Origin: CAVRUH01 sp963822595
GTDB lineage: Bacteria; Chlamydiota; Chlamydiia; Chlamydiales; Waddliaceae
DNA length: 64,000 nt
Direction: 5' to 3'
Assembly (NCBI GenBank): GCA_963822595.1
Contig: CAWGIG010000001.1
Location: forward strand, 620,001 to 684,000
Position numbers and translations under genes: made by a program. Of the stretch, positions 53,216 to 62,648 are shown in pieces. Position 1 is the stretch's first letter, and each line of letters begins with the position of its first letter. The notes under the pieces were generated by a model, which worked only from the letters and a program-made list of their open reading frames with translations, was not told where the DNA came from and made no database searches.

Positions 53216-53611
53216 ATGAGTAAAATCGACTGGCGACAAAAGCTAGGCTGGGGTGATGAGCAAGTTGAGGACATTCGTGTCGCAGGATTTGCTTATATCC
53301 GTCAGGGCAAGTATGATATTGCGCTCCCTTTATATGAAGCGCTGGTTGTGCTTGAGCCCGAAAGCGCTTATGATGCGCAGACATTAGGGGCGCTTTATCT
53401 TCAGTTAGGACAATGGGAAAAGGCTTACAAGTGCCTTGAAAGAGCCCTGATGCTTGAGACCGACCATGCTCCGACCCTTCTTAATTTATGCAAAGCTCTC
53501 TTTATGTTAGGACGCAAGCAGGAAGCATTAAAGCTTGCCAAGCTTCTGTCGCGCGAAAAAGATTCACAAATCTCAAATGTGGCAAAGGCTTTGTTGCTAG
53601 CTTACGGCTAG
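53216..53611 (+). CDS. TPR protein like CT274, possible secretion chaperone
   Basis: A 131-residue protein with three tetratricopeptide repeats (AYIRQGKYDIALPLYEAL, GALYLQLGQWEKAYKCLERA, CKALFMLGRKQEALKLA). Repeat number and size recall the LcrH/SycD type III chaperones. It corresponds by position to CT274. Its last 15 bases overlap the convergent aminotransferase gene. Confidence 0.8.
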   Translation: MSKIDWRQKLGWGDEQVEDIRVAGFAYIRQGKYDIALPLYEALVVLEPESAYDAQTLGALYLQLGQWEKAYKCLERALMLETDHAPTLLNLCKALFMLGRKQEALKLAKLLSREKDSQISNVAKALLLAYG

Positions 53612-54754
53612 CACTTCTGATAAGGCCTTAACAACCCTGTCAATATCATTTGCAGTAAGATCGTAATAAAGTGGAATGGAAAGCGCTGAAGCATAATAAG
53701 CTTCGGTTTCCGGGAAAAACGGAGAAATATCACCGATTCGTTTTGCAAGAAGAGGATGGCGATACATAGGAATGTAATGGACCTGTGTTCCGATCCCCTT
53801 ATCTTTTAATTTCTGGATGACATCTTCGCGCGTTGTTTTGCATGCTTCGAAATCAATTTGAACAACACATAAATGAAATGCCGTTTGAGCATCGTAATCT
53901 GCAGTCAATAGACGAATAAAAGGAAGATGCTTGAATTTTTCGCGGTAGATGCCCATGAGTTCGCGTCGCTTTGCAATGAATTTATCCAAACGTTTGAATT
54001 GACTTAATCCCAAGGCAGCTTGCATCTCTGTAATATTAAAATTCCCTGAAATTTCCTGCACTTCATAGAAGCAGTCGCTTGGTTTTTTTACGAAACCGTT
54101 GTTGCGATAGAGTTTCAAACGCTCATAATATTCCGTATTATTTGTTGTGACCATTCCCCCTTCGCCGGTTGTCATGGTTTTCGCCGGGTGAAAGCTGAAG
54201 ATAGTCATATCGCTATAAGCGCATGACCCTACTTTTTGGCCATCGGAATAGGTGGACCCTATAGCATGTGCAGCGTCTTCAATGATGACGGTATTGGGTT
54301 CGGTGATCATACAATCGATCTCGATCATGTCTACAGGAATGCCGGCAAAATGTACTGGCATGATGATATTTCGACCGCGCGTTGTTTGGTATTCGAGATT
54401 GAGTTTCAGTTGATTGAGATCGAGGTTGCCCGTATTGCGGTCGATATCGATAAAAACGGGGGTTGCACCTCGGCTCATGGCGCTGGTAACGGTAGAGATG
54501 AAAGAAATCGGGGTTGTGAGAATACGATCGAACCTACCTACATCGGCGGCAAAACAGCTGGCGAAGAGGGCTGCCGTTCCGCTGTTGAAAGCAACGGCAT
54601 AAGTGGCGCCGCAATAGGCGGCCATGGTTTTTTCGAATTCCTCGACTTTAGAACCGCGGGTAATGACGTCGGACTTTAAAGCCTCGGAGACGCTTTCGAT
54701 ATCGCTTGAATCGATAGACTGATGTGCATAAGGAAGAAATTTATTCATAATCAA
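53597..54754 (-). CDS. DegT/DnrJ/EryC1-family aminotransferase, PseC-like
   Basis: A 385-residue PLP enzyme. The Lys-containing motif SFHPAKTMTTGEGG, AFNSGTAAL and EDAAHAIGS are typical of sugar aminotransferases, closest to PseC, which makes a 4-amino sugar for pseudaminic acid. No other Pse genes are visible in the window. A second ATG at 54748 is possible. Confidence 0.85.
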   Translation of the reverse strand: MIMNKFLPYAHQSIDSSDIESVSEALKSDVITRGSKVEEFEKTMAAYCGATYAVAFNSGTAALFASCFAADVGRFDRILTTPISFISTVTSAMSRGATPVFIDIDRNTGNLDLNQLKLNLEYQTTRGRNIIMPVHFAGIPVDMIEIDCMITEPNTVIIEDAAHAIGSTYSDGQKVGSCAYSDMTIFSFHPAKTMTTGEGGMVTTNNTEYYERLKLYRNNGFVKKPSDCFYEVQEISGNFNITEMQAALGLSQFKRLDKFIAKRRELMGIYREKFKHLPFIRLLTADYDAQTAFHLCVVQIDFEACKTTREDVIQKLKDKGIGTQVHYIPMYRHPLLAKRIGDISPFFPETEAYYASALSIPLYYDLTANDIDRVVKALSEVLAVS

Positions 54755-54779
54755 CTATCATGGAGAATTTTACGTCGAT

Positions 54780-54936
54780 TGTCAAGCTCGAAAACAAGCC
54801 GCGAAGAAACGAAGAAAATGAAGGACACGCGAAGCTTTAAGAAAAATGAAAAAACTTCATTTCTTTTTTCATATCTTCGCGTGCCCTTCGTTTTCTTCGT
54901 TTCTTCGTGGCTTTTTTTCTTCGTTTCTTCGCGTTC
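54780..54936. repeat. Palindrome of ACGAAGAA words
   Basis: Left arm AGCCGCGAAGAAACGAAG, then AAGGACACGCGAAG; right arm has the inverse (CTTCGCGTGCCCTTCG, TTCTTCGTGGCT) and an extra outer copy ending TTCTTCGCGTTC. It lies immediately upstream of carA; the right arm ends about 45 bases before its start. Confidence 0.85.
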
Positions 54937-54982
54937 AAAAAAGAGTTTGAAATTTAAGCTCGGTTTGGATAAAAGGGATGGC

Positions 54983-56035
54983 ATGATCTCTGACAAACCT
55001 TCAAAATTGATTTTAGCAAACAATGAGAGCTTTGCCGGCTATTCGCCTCAATGGGTGGAAGGAACTTTCCCAGGAGAAGTCGTCTTTACTACAGGGATGA
55101 CCGGGTATCCTGAATCGTTGACAGATCCCTCATACACAGGACAAATCCTCCTTTTCACTTATCCACTCATCGGAAATTACGGCGTCCCCAAACACGAAGA
55201 ATGGGAATCACGCAAAATCCACCTCAACGGCGTCATCGTCAGCGAAGCTTGTCTTTCCTGGAGCCATCACGCAGGTCTACACTCCCTTCTAGAGTGGCTC
55301 AAAATCCAAAGGGTCCCTATCATCACCGGTGTCGACACAAGACAGATCACAAAAATTCTCCGCTCATCGGGAACGATGATGGGTGCCATTACCACTGAAG
55401 ATGATCCCTCAATGGATTTTATCGACTCCAATAAAGAACATCTAGTGTCCCGCGCCGGACGTAAGGAAGTTGAATCGTATGATGGTGGAACCAAAACGGT
55501 GATAGCTATCGATTGCGGTATGAAGGAAAATATCATCCGAACATTGCGAAAATTTCCGATCAACATCAAGCGCGTCCCTTACAACTACGACTTTACAAAC
55601 GAACACTACGATGGGGTTTTCATTTCAAATGGTCCTGGAGACCCGATGCAATGCACAGAAACGATCAAAACCCTCAAGAAAGTGATGCAAGGGAATAAGC
55701 CCGTCTTCGGAATTTGCCTCGGAACACAGCTGATGGCACTTGCCTCAGGCTCCACCACATACAAACTCCCCTTTGGTCATCGGGGACAGAATCAACCCTG
55801 CATCGAATTGGAAACAAATCGCTGTTATATCACGAGCCAAAATCATGGATTTGCTGTCGATGAAAAGACTTTGTCCAAAGATTGGAAAGTCACCTTTAAG
55901 AATTTAAACGATGGATCAGTCGAAGGGATTGCCCATAGGACAAAACCCTTTTTTTCAGTGCAGTTTCACCCTGAGGCTAGTCCCGGTCCAACAGACACCC
56001 TTTCACTTTTTAACAAATTTTATCAAACTCTATGA
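54983..56035 (+). CDS. carA: Carbamoyl-phosphate synthase small subunit
   Basis: A 350-residue glutamine amidotransferase subunit supplying ammonia to CarB. The class I triad is visible: Cys in FGICLGTQL, and His and Glu in FHPEASPG. Start choice: ATG at 54983 with AAAAGGG upstream gives a normal N terminus. An open frame runs further back to 54722 through the palindrome, but it is repeat sequence. First gene of the pyrimidine operon; overlaps carB by 4 bases. Confidence 0.95.
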   Translation: MISDKPSKLILANNESFAGYSPQWVEGTFPGEVVFTTGMTGYPESLTDPSYTGQILLFTYPLIGNYGVPKHEEWESRKIHLNGVIVSEACLSWSHHAGLHSLLEWLKIQRVPIITGVDTRQITKILRSSGTMMGAITTEDDPSMDFIDSNKEHLVSRAGRKEVESYDGGTKTVIAIDCGMKENIIRTLRKFPINIKRVPYNYDFTNEHYDGVFISNGPGDPMQCTETIKTLKKVMQGNKPVFGICLGTQLMALASGSTTYKLPFGHRGQNQPCIELETNRCYITSQNHGFAVDEKTLSKDWKVTFKNLNDGSVEGIAHRTKPFFSVQFHPEASPGPTDTLSLFNKFYQTL

Positions 56036-59000
56036 AAAAGATTCTCATATTAGGTTCCGGAGGCTTGCGAATCGGGCAAGCCGGTGAGTTTGACTACTCG
56101 GGTTCACAGGCTATCAAAGCATTGAAAGAGGAAGGAATCAGAACCATCCTCGTCAATCCTAATATCGCGACCGTGCAAACAGATTCAGGAATGGCCGACG
56201 AGGTTTATCTTCAGCCTTTGAATGTTGCATGCGTGAGCCGGATTATCGAAAAGGAAAGGCCCGATGCTATTTTATTGAGCGTGGGCGGACAAACAGCGTT
56301 GAATCTTGGTCTTGCGTTAGAAGCCGAAGGAATCCTTGAGAAATATGGAGTCAGGGTTCTAGGGACCCCAACCAAAGCCATACGCATCACGGAAGATCGC
56401 GAGCTTTTCAAACAAGCCCTTTCAGAAATCTCGATCAAAACTCCGAAGAGCATTTCAGTCACAACAGTTCCAGATGCGATTAAAGCAGCTTCAGAGATTG
56501 GCTACCCTTTGATGATGCGTGCGGCATTTTCTTTGGGCGGATTAGGCTCAGGAAGAATTCAAGACGAAAAGCAGTTGAAGGAACGTGCCGGAGAAGTTTT
56601 AAATTCCGTCGGACAGATTTTAATTGAAGAGTATTTGACCGGCTGGAAAGAAATCGAATACGAAATTGTAAGAGATTGCGATGACAACACGATTATTGTG
56701 TGTAACATGGAAAATATGGACCCCATGGGAATCCATACCGGAGAAAGCATCGTCGTAGCCCCTTCACAAACGTTGTCTAATGAAGAATACCATCGCCTTC
56801 GGGAAATAGCCATTCGAGTAGCACGCCATCTTGGAATTGTCGGTGAATGCAACATCCAATATGCTCTCGATCCGAAAACCGGTGATTATCGGGTCATCGA
56901 AGTCAATGCGCGCCTTTCTAGATCAAGCGCCCTGGCATCCAAAGCCACCGGCTATCCGTTGGCATTCGTTGCGACTAAATTATCCCTTGGAAAAAAACTT
57001 CATGAAATTAAGAATTCGGTAACAAAAAAAACGACAGCATTCTTCGAACCGGCTCTCGATTATCTCGTTGTAAAAATGCCACGGTGGGATATCCAGAAGC
57101 TTAAGGCAGCCGACAGAACGATCGGATCGGAAATGAAGAGCGTTGGCGAAGTCATGGCAATAGGAAGATCTTTTCCCGAAGCTATCCAGAAGGCCATTCG
57201 CATGCTCAATATCGGAGCAAGCGGCCTCATGGATTACCCTTTCGAAATCAAAGATCCTAAGTTCGAAGTCGAAAAAGCAACCGATCGCCGCCTTTTTGCA
57301 TTGGCAAAATTCTTCGAACAAACAGGAACTGTTGAAGAGGCGCATAAGCTCTCGCATATTGACACCTGGTTTCTCAAACATCTGTATGAAATCGTGAGTT
57401 TCTCGAAAAGGATCACTATTGAAGATCATCTCCTGAAAGCAAAGCAACTTGGATTCTCTGACAAAACGATTGCCACTTTAAAAGGGACAAGCGAAGAAGT
57501 GATACGTCAGGATCGACTGAAAAGAAACATCAAACCAGTCATCAAACAAATCGATACGCTTGCCGGAGAATTCACCGCCGAAACCAATTATCTTTACACA
57601 ACATATCACGGAACACAAAATGATGTCCTGCCTTCAATGGAAGCTCCTATCATCGTATTGGGATCGGGCCCTTACTGTATTGGATCCTCTGTAGAATTTG
57701 ATTGGTGCGCCGTAAATTCAGCGCAAACGCTCCGAAAGCTTGGAGAACCCACAATTATCATTAACTCCAATCCTGAAACTGTTTCGACGGATTATGATGA
57801 ATCGGATCGTCTCTATTTTGAAGAACTCACCTTAGAAAGAGTGCGGGATATTGCTGATTTTGAAAATAGCAAAGGAATTATCGTTTCGGTCGGCGGACAA
57901 GCAGCCAACAATTTAGCTTTATCGCTTCACAATGAAAATTACCCAATTTTGGGAACTGCGGCTACATCGATCGATCAAGCAGAAAACCGCTATAAATTTT
58001 CATCCTTGCTCAACGAATTAGGTGTCGATCAACCGGCGTGGCAAGAAGTGACTACTCTTGCAAAAGCAAAGGAATTTGCCCGCAAGGTGGGGTATCCCGT
58101 TCTTGTTAGACCCTCTTATGTCCTTTCGGGTGCAGCCATGAACACGATTTATTCCGAAGAATATCTGGAAAAATATCTTCATGAAGCGACGATTATCTCC
58201 CGGGATCACCCTGTGGTGATGTCTCAGTTCATCAATAATGCCAAAGAACTTGAAATTGATGGAGTTGCTGATCGAGGTAAAATCATTATCGAAGCCATCT
58301 CAGAACATATTGAAAATGCAGGAATACACTCAGGTGATGCGACGATTGTCATCCCTCCGCAGCGGCTCTATCTTGAAACCATTCGACGCACAAAGAGAAT
58401 TACTCGGGAGATTGTCGAAGCTCTAAAGATTACGGGACCTTTTAACATTCAATTCATTGCCAAAGACAATTTGATCAAGGTTATCGAGTGCAATATTCGC
58501 GCCTCCCGTTCCTTTCCTTTTGTCTCTAAGGTTACCAATCACAATTTCATTGCTATAGCCGTTGAGGTGATGCTGGGCAAGCATAAAAAGGCTTCTTACG
58601 AAACATTAGAACTCGATTATGTGGGGGTAAAAACCCCTTTATTTTCATACAGTCGGCTGAAGGGTGCTAACCCTGTGGCCCACGTGGAGATGGCATCAAC
58701 CGGAGAAGTCGCCTGTATCGGGGATCATCTGATTGAGGCGTTTTATCGGTCTTGGATCGCAACAGAGCAGAGCATTTCCGGAAAGAGAATTCTTGCCAGT
58801 ATCGGCGGAGATAAAAAACTCCGACTCCTGCCTGAGCTCAAAAAATTAGAAGATCTTGGCTGGGAAATTTATTCAACGGAAAACACGCATGACTTTTTGA
58901 CAAGACAGGGAGTTGCCTCGCAATTCTTGCATAAAGGGAGCCAGAAAATGGAACCGAATGTGATTACGGCTATCGCTAACAGAGATGTTGATTTAATTAT

Positions 59001-59196
59001 CAATATTCCCCGTTCGATGCCTACAGGGAATCATCACACGGATGGGTTTAAAATCAGACGACTTGCGATAGATCATCACATCCCCTTGATTACAAACATA
59101 CATGTGGCGCAGCTTTTTTTACAGTGTCTTTCCGAAATAGACCTTGGGAAACTCCCCATAAAATCATGGCAGGAATATAGTGGAGCAAACTTATGA
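56032..59196 (+). CDS. carB: Carbamoyl-phosphate synthase large subunit
   Basis: A 1054-residue enzyme with two ATP-grasp halves (the first near GSGGLRIGQAGEFDYSGSQA and the second near SGPYCIGSSVEFDWCAV) and a C-terminal MGS-like regulatory domain. It makes carbamoyl phosphate from bicarbonate, ammonia and two ATP. Both halves have the metal-binding Glu/Asn motifs (EVNARLSRSSAL and ECNIRASRSFPF). Overlaps carA and pyrB by 4 bases each. Confidence 0.97.
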   Translation: MKKILILGSGGLRIGQAGEFDYSGSQAIKALKEEGIRTILVNPNIATVQTDSGMADEVYLQPLNVACVSRIIEKERPDAILLSVGGQTALNLGLALEAEGILEKYGVRVLGTPTKAIRITEDRELFKQALSEISIKTPKSISVTTVPDAIKAASEIGYPLMMRAAFSLGGLGSGRIQDEKQLKERAGEVLNSVGQILIEEYLTGWKEIEYEIVRDCDDNTIIVCNMENMDPMGIHTGESIVVAPSQTLSNEEYHRLREIAIRVARHLGIVGECNIQYALDPKTGDYRVIEVNARLSRSSALASKATGYPLAFVATKLSLGKKLHEIKNSVTKKTTAFFEPALDYLVVKMPRWDIQKLKAADRTIGSEMKSVGEVMAIGRSFPEAIQKAIRMLNIGASGLMDYPFEIKDPKFEVEKATDRRLFALAKFFEQTGTVEEAHKLSHIDTWFLKHLYEIVSFSKRITIEDHLLKAKQLGFSDKTIATLKGTSEEVIRQDRLKRNIKPVIKQIDTLAGEFTAETNYLYTTYHGTQNDVLPSMEAPIIVLGSGPYCIGSSVEFDWCAVNSAQTLRKLGEPTIIINSNPETVSTDYDESDRLYFEELTLERVRDIADFENSKGIIVSVGGQAANNLALSLHNENYPILGTAATSIDQAENRYKFSSLLNELGVDQPAWQEVTTLAKAKEFARKVGYPVLVRPSYVLSGAAMNTIYSEEYLEKYLHEATIISRDHPVVMSQFINNAKELEIDGVADRGKIIIEAISEHIENAGIHSGDATIVIPPQRLYLETIRRTKRITREIVEALKITGPFNIQFIAKDNLIKVIECNIRASRSFPFVSKVTNHNFIAIAVEVMLGKHKKASYETLELDYVGVKTPLFSYSRLKGANPVAHVEMASTGEVACIGDHLIEAFYRSWIATEQSISGKRILASIGGDKKLRLLPELKKLEDLGWEIYSTENTHDFLTRQGVASQFLHKGSQKMEPNVITAIANRDVDLIINIPRSMPTGNHHTDGFKIRRLAIDHHIPLITNIHVAQLFLQCLSEIDLGKLPIKSWQEYSGANL

Positions 59197-60107
59197 ATCA
59201 ATTGATTAGTGTCAAAGATATCATTTCGATTTCCGATTTTCGAAAAGAGGAGATCAATCCCCTTCTGGACCATATTGCCAAGATGAAAGAGAAGGAACAA
59301 CCCGAGTTGTTGAAAGGAAAAATATTAGGAAGTTGTTTTTTTGAACCATCGACACGCACCAGGCTCTCTTTTGAAACATCGATGGAAAGACTTGGGGGAA
59401 CGGTCATCGGATTTTCGGATTTGTTAACGACATCGACCATCAAAGGCGAAAGTCTTTACGACACCATGAAGATGATGGAGATGTATGTGGATGCTATTGT
59501 TATTAGACATCCTCTGGAGGGCGCAGCACAGCTTGCCGCTGATGCCGTCGAAATTCCTGTCATCAACGCTGGAGACGGAGCGAATCAACATCCGACACAG
59601 ACCATTCAAGACTTATTCAGTATTAAGGAAACGCAAGGCACCTTGGAAGGTTTGCATATTGCTCTTGTCGGAGATCTTAAATATGGACGTACGATTCATT
59701 CGCTCGCCGAAGCATTAATTCCATTTAAACCACGTTTCTATTTTGTTTCGCCACCTTCGCTGGAGATGCCGAAGGATATCTGTGATTATCTGAGGGAGAA
59801 TGGGGTTAAGTTTTCATATCACAATAGCATTGAGGAAATTATCCATAAATTGGACATCCTGTATGTCACCCGGATTCAATCGGAGCGATTTGCAAATAAG
59901 ATGGATTATGAGGAAGTCAAAAACTTCATTCATTTGTCTGCCGAAAATCTGACCCAAGCGAAGAAAAACTTAAAAGTGTTACATCCTCTGCCTAGGGTGA
60001 CGGAAATTGACAATTCAGTAGACGCTACATCGCATGCTTATTATTTTCAACAGGCCAAAAACGGTCTGTATACTAGGCAAGCTTTGCTGAGCCTGGTTCT
60101 TTTATGA
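59193..60107 (+). CDS. pyrB: Aspartate carbamoyltransferase catalytic chain
   Basis: A 304-residue enzyme joining carbamoyl phosphate and aspartate. Signature FFEPSTRTRLSFE, plus HPTQTIQDL and HPLPRVTEID. Presence of pyrI nearby implies the class B, regulated holoenzyme. Overlaps carB and the nitrilase gene by 4 bases. Confidence 0.97.
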   Translation: MNQLISVKDIISISDFRKEEINPLLDHIAKMKEKEQPELLKGKILGSCFFEPSTRTRLSFETSMERLGGTVIGFSDLLTTSTIKGESLYDTMKMMEMYVDAIVIRHPLEGAAQLAADAVEIPVINAGDGANQHPTQTIQDLFSIKETQGTLEGLHIALVGDLKYGRTIHSLAEALIPFKPRFYFVSPPSLEMPKDICDYLRENGVKFSYHNSIEEIIHKLDILYVTRIQSERFANKMDYEEVKNFIHLSAENLTQAKKNLKVLHPLPRVTEIDNSVDATSHAYYFQQAKNGLYTRQALLSLVLL

Positions 60108-60904
60108 ATACCTTTAAAGCCGCTTGCGTTCAGCTTCGTACGACGTACGATGTCAAAGAAAACATAATCGCAACAACGGAACTCATCCGCGAAGCTAGCA
60201 GCAAAGGCGCAAAATTCGTGGCTACTCCTGAAAATACAACTCTTATGGCAAAAGATGATCGTTCTAAAATCGAACAAAGTTTCGATGAAGCTCATGATCC
60301 ATCCCTTCCGATCTTTACTTCACTCGCGAAAGAATTGAAGATTTGGCTGTTAATAGGATCGCTCTCCATAAAAGTTAGCGACACAAAGGTTGCAAATCGC
60401 TCATTTTTAATCGATCCGAATGGGAACATAACCGCTCGATATACAAAAATACATCTTTTCGATGTTGATTTGCCTACAGGTGAAAAATATCGGGAATCCG
60501 ATACAGTTATCCCTGGAGACAAGCCAGTTCTTGCGGATACTCCTTGGGGCAAAATTGGCATGACCGTTTGCTATGATGTTCGCTTTCCGCAACTTTATCG
60601 CGAGTTGTCGAAAAAGGGGGCATTTCTTTTGACTGTTCCTTCAGCCTTTACAGAAACAACAGGTAAAGCTCATTGGCATCCGCTCTTGAGAGCTAGGGCT
60701 ATTGAAAATGGAGCCTTCGTTTTAGCACCGGCACAAGGAGGAACACATGCAAATGGTCGAAGTACGTATGGCCACTCGATGATCGTTTCACCCTGGGGGG
60801 AAATTCTCGCCGAAGCCGGCAAGGACCCGTGCGTCATCTATGCAGACATTGATCCCGCTGCTTCGACTAAGGCTCGGCAACATATTCCTAGTTTACTGGA
60901 TTGA
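60104..60904 (+). CDS. Nitrilase-superfamily amidase within the pyrimidine operon
   Basis: A 266-residue carbon-nitrogen hydrolase with the Glu43 (TPENT), Lys115 (YTKIHLFD) and Cys156 (VCYDVRFP) triad. KIHLFDVD and DVRFPQLYR resemble Nit1, the deaminated-glutathione amidase. It overlaps pyrB by 4 bases, so it is part of the operon although not a known pyrimidine enzyme. Either metabolite repair or a carbamoyl-compound hydrolase is possible. Confidence 0.88.
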   Translation: MNTFKAACVQLRTTYDVKENIIATTELIREASSKGAKFVATPENTTLMAKDDRSKIEQSFDEAHDPSLPIFTSLAKELKIWLLIGSLSIKVSDTKVANRSFLIDPNGNITARYTKIHLFDVDLPTGEKYRESDTVIPGDKPVLADTPWGKIGMTVCYDVRFPQLYRELSKKGAFLLTVPSAFTETTGKAHWHPLLRARAIENGAFVLAPAQGGTHANGRSTYGHSMIVSPWGEILAEAGKDPCVIYADIDPAASTKARQHIPSLLD

Positions 60905-60963
60905 GAAAAAAGACTCTTGAAATAAAAGGAGATTCGCGAGAAGATTTCCTGTGAGGTAAAGAA

Positions 60964-61422
60964 ATGAATTTAACGAAGCAATATGCAGTAGCGGCGATAT
61001 GCAACGGGACCGTAATCGATCATATTCAAGCCGGAAATGCCTTGAAAATTGTCAAATTGCTCCGTTTGTCCGAACATCAGAAACTCGTGACCCTAGGACT
61101 AAATCTTCCAAGCAATCGCCTAGGTATGAAAGACTTAATCAAAGTCGAAGACAGAAAGCTTGATCCGGAAGAGGTCAATCAAGTCGCCCTCTTTGCCACT
61201 AAGGCAACGATCAGCATCATCGAAAACTACGAAGTCGTCCAAAAATATCCGATTTCCATCCCCGACACAATCCGCGGCTTCATTTCATGCACGAATACGA
61301 GATGCATTTCAAATCATGAGAAAATTCAAAGCTATCTCTATGTTATCCAAAAAATGGACCAAAGTGTTAAACTGCGGTGTCACTACTGTCGAAAGAATAT
61401 CTCCCAGGAGGAGATTAAATAA
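60964..61422 (+). CDS. pyrI: Aspartate carbamoyltransferase regulatory chain
   Basis: A 152-residue protein with an N-terminal nucleotide-binding domain (VIDHIQAGNALKIVKLL) and a C-terminal zinc site of four cysteines (Cys109, Cys114, Cys139, Cys142). It gives allosteric control of PyrB by CTP and ATP. The gene is 59 bases after the nitrilase and overlaps pyrC by one base (TAATG). Confidence 0.95.
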   Translation: MNLTKQYAVAAICNGTVIDHIQAGNALKIVKLLRLSEHQKLVTLGLNLPSNRLGMKDLIKVEDRKLDPEEVNQVALFATKATISIIENYEVVQKYPISIPDTIRGFISCTNTRCISNHEKIQSYLYVIQKMDQSVKLRCHYCRKNISQEEIK

Positions 61423-62648
61423 TGATCACCATAAAAAACGTAAAAACTCTAGATAATCAAATCATCACACACACCCAAGAGAGCGATCAAGATATCGAAA
61501 TTGATGCCAAAAAGGAACTCACATTAATTCCGGGGCTCATCGATTGCCATTGTCATTTTAGAACTCCTGGAGCGACACATAAAGAAGACTGGATTACCGG
61601 ATCAAAAGCCGCCATCGGCGGGGGTGTCACAACCGTCTTCGACATGCCCAACAATTCCCCTGCGTGCTGTACTAAAGAGGCGTTTGAAGAAAAGAAAAAA
61701 CTCATCGACAGTCAACTAAAAGAAGCAGGCATTCCCTTGCGCTACGAACTTTGGTTTGGCGCGCACAGAAGTTACCTCGATGAAATTGGGAAATGCAAAA
61801 ACGAAATCATCGGGGTCAAAGTTTTTATGGGTTCCAGCACCGGCGATTTGCTGATGAACGATCCCATTGCTTTGGAAAAAGTTTTTCAAACTGCTGCGCA
61901 AAGAAACTTAATCGTCGCTGTTCACGCTGAAGATGAAGAGATTTTGATGGAGCGCAAAATCCTTTTCGCCAATGAGACAGATCCTGCTGTTCATTCGAAA
62001 ATACGAGATCGTATAGCTGCAATCAAAGCAACAAAAGAAGCTCTAGAATTAGCTGAGAAGTTCTCGACTGTTGTTTATTTTTGTCATGTAAGTACAGAAG
62101 AAGAAGTCGAAATGATTCGCAAAGCTAAAAAAAATGAAATTCTTGTCTTTGCCGAAGCCACCCCGCATCATCTCTTTTTAAATGAAGACGATTATGCAAA
62201 ATGGGGCACGAAAGTGCAGATGAATCCTCCCCTTAGAACAAAAAGGGATCAACAAGCCCTTTGGGATGCAATCTTTGACGGCACCATAGATACAATCGGC
62301 TCGGACCATGCGCCGCACACTCTGGAAGAAAAATCACAGCCCTACGGCAAATCGCCTTCAGGGGTCCCCGGAGTCGAAACGACCCTTCCACTTCTGCTGA
62401 ACGCTTATCATGAGAAAAAAATTTCGATAGAAAAAATTATCGAATTGATGCGGACCAATCCTATCAACATCTTTGATTTGGAACAAAATAATGACATCGT
62501 TTTGGTCGATTTAGATAAGAGAAAGGAAGTAAAGGACGAATATCTTAACACCAAATGTAAATGGTCCCCTTTTGCAGGACGCATTTTGCGCGGATGGCCT
62601 ATATACACGATTGTGAACGGAAAAATCTTTAAGGTGGATCATGATTAA
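61422..62648 (+). CDS. pyrC: Dihydroorotase
   Basis: A 408-residue amidohydrolase closing carbamoyl-aspartate to dihydroorotate. DCHCHFRTPG carries the HxH metal ligands, and HAED, CHVS and SDHAPH carry further ligands. The type I form (as in Gram-positives) fits its length. It overlaps pyrD by 8 bases. Confidence 0.93.
   Translation: MITIKNVKTLDNQIITHTQESDQDIEIDAKKELTLIPGLIDCHCHFRTPGATHKEDWITGSKAAIGGGVTTVFDMPNNSPACCTKEAFEEKKKLIDSQLKEAGIPLRYELWFGAHRSYLDEIGKCKNEIIGVKVFMGSSTGDLLMNDPIALEKVFQTAAQRNLIVAVHAEDEEILMERKILFANETDPAVHSKIRDRIAAIKATKEALELAEKFSTVVYFCHVSTEEEVEMIRKAKKNEILVFAEATPHHLFLNEDDYAKWGTKVQMNPPLRTKRDQQALWDAIFDGTIDTIGSDHAPHTLEEKSQPYGKSPSGVPGVETTLPLLLNAYHEKKISIEKIIELMRTNPINIFDLEQNNDIVLVDLDKRKEVKDEYLNTKCKWSPFAGRILRGWPIYTIVNGKIFKVDHD

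Noticed and set aside
54722..54982. Long N-terminal extension of carA
   Set aside because: The extension translates the palindromic repeat and part of the aminotransferase start on the other strand. The ATG at 54983 has a ribosome-binding site and gives the normal CarA length.
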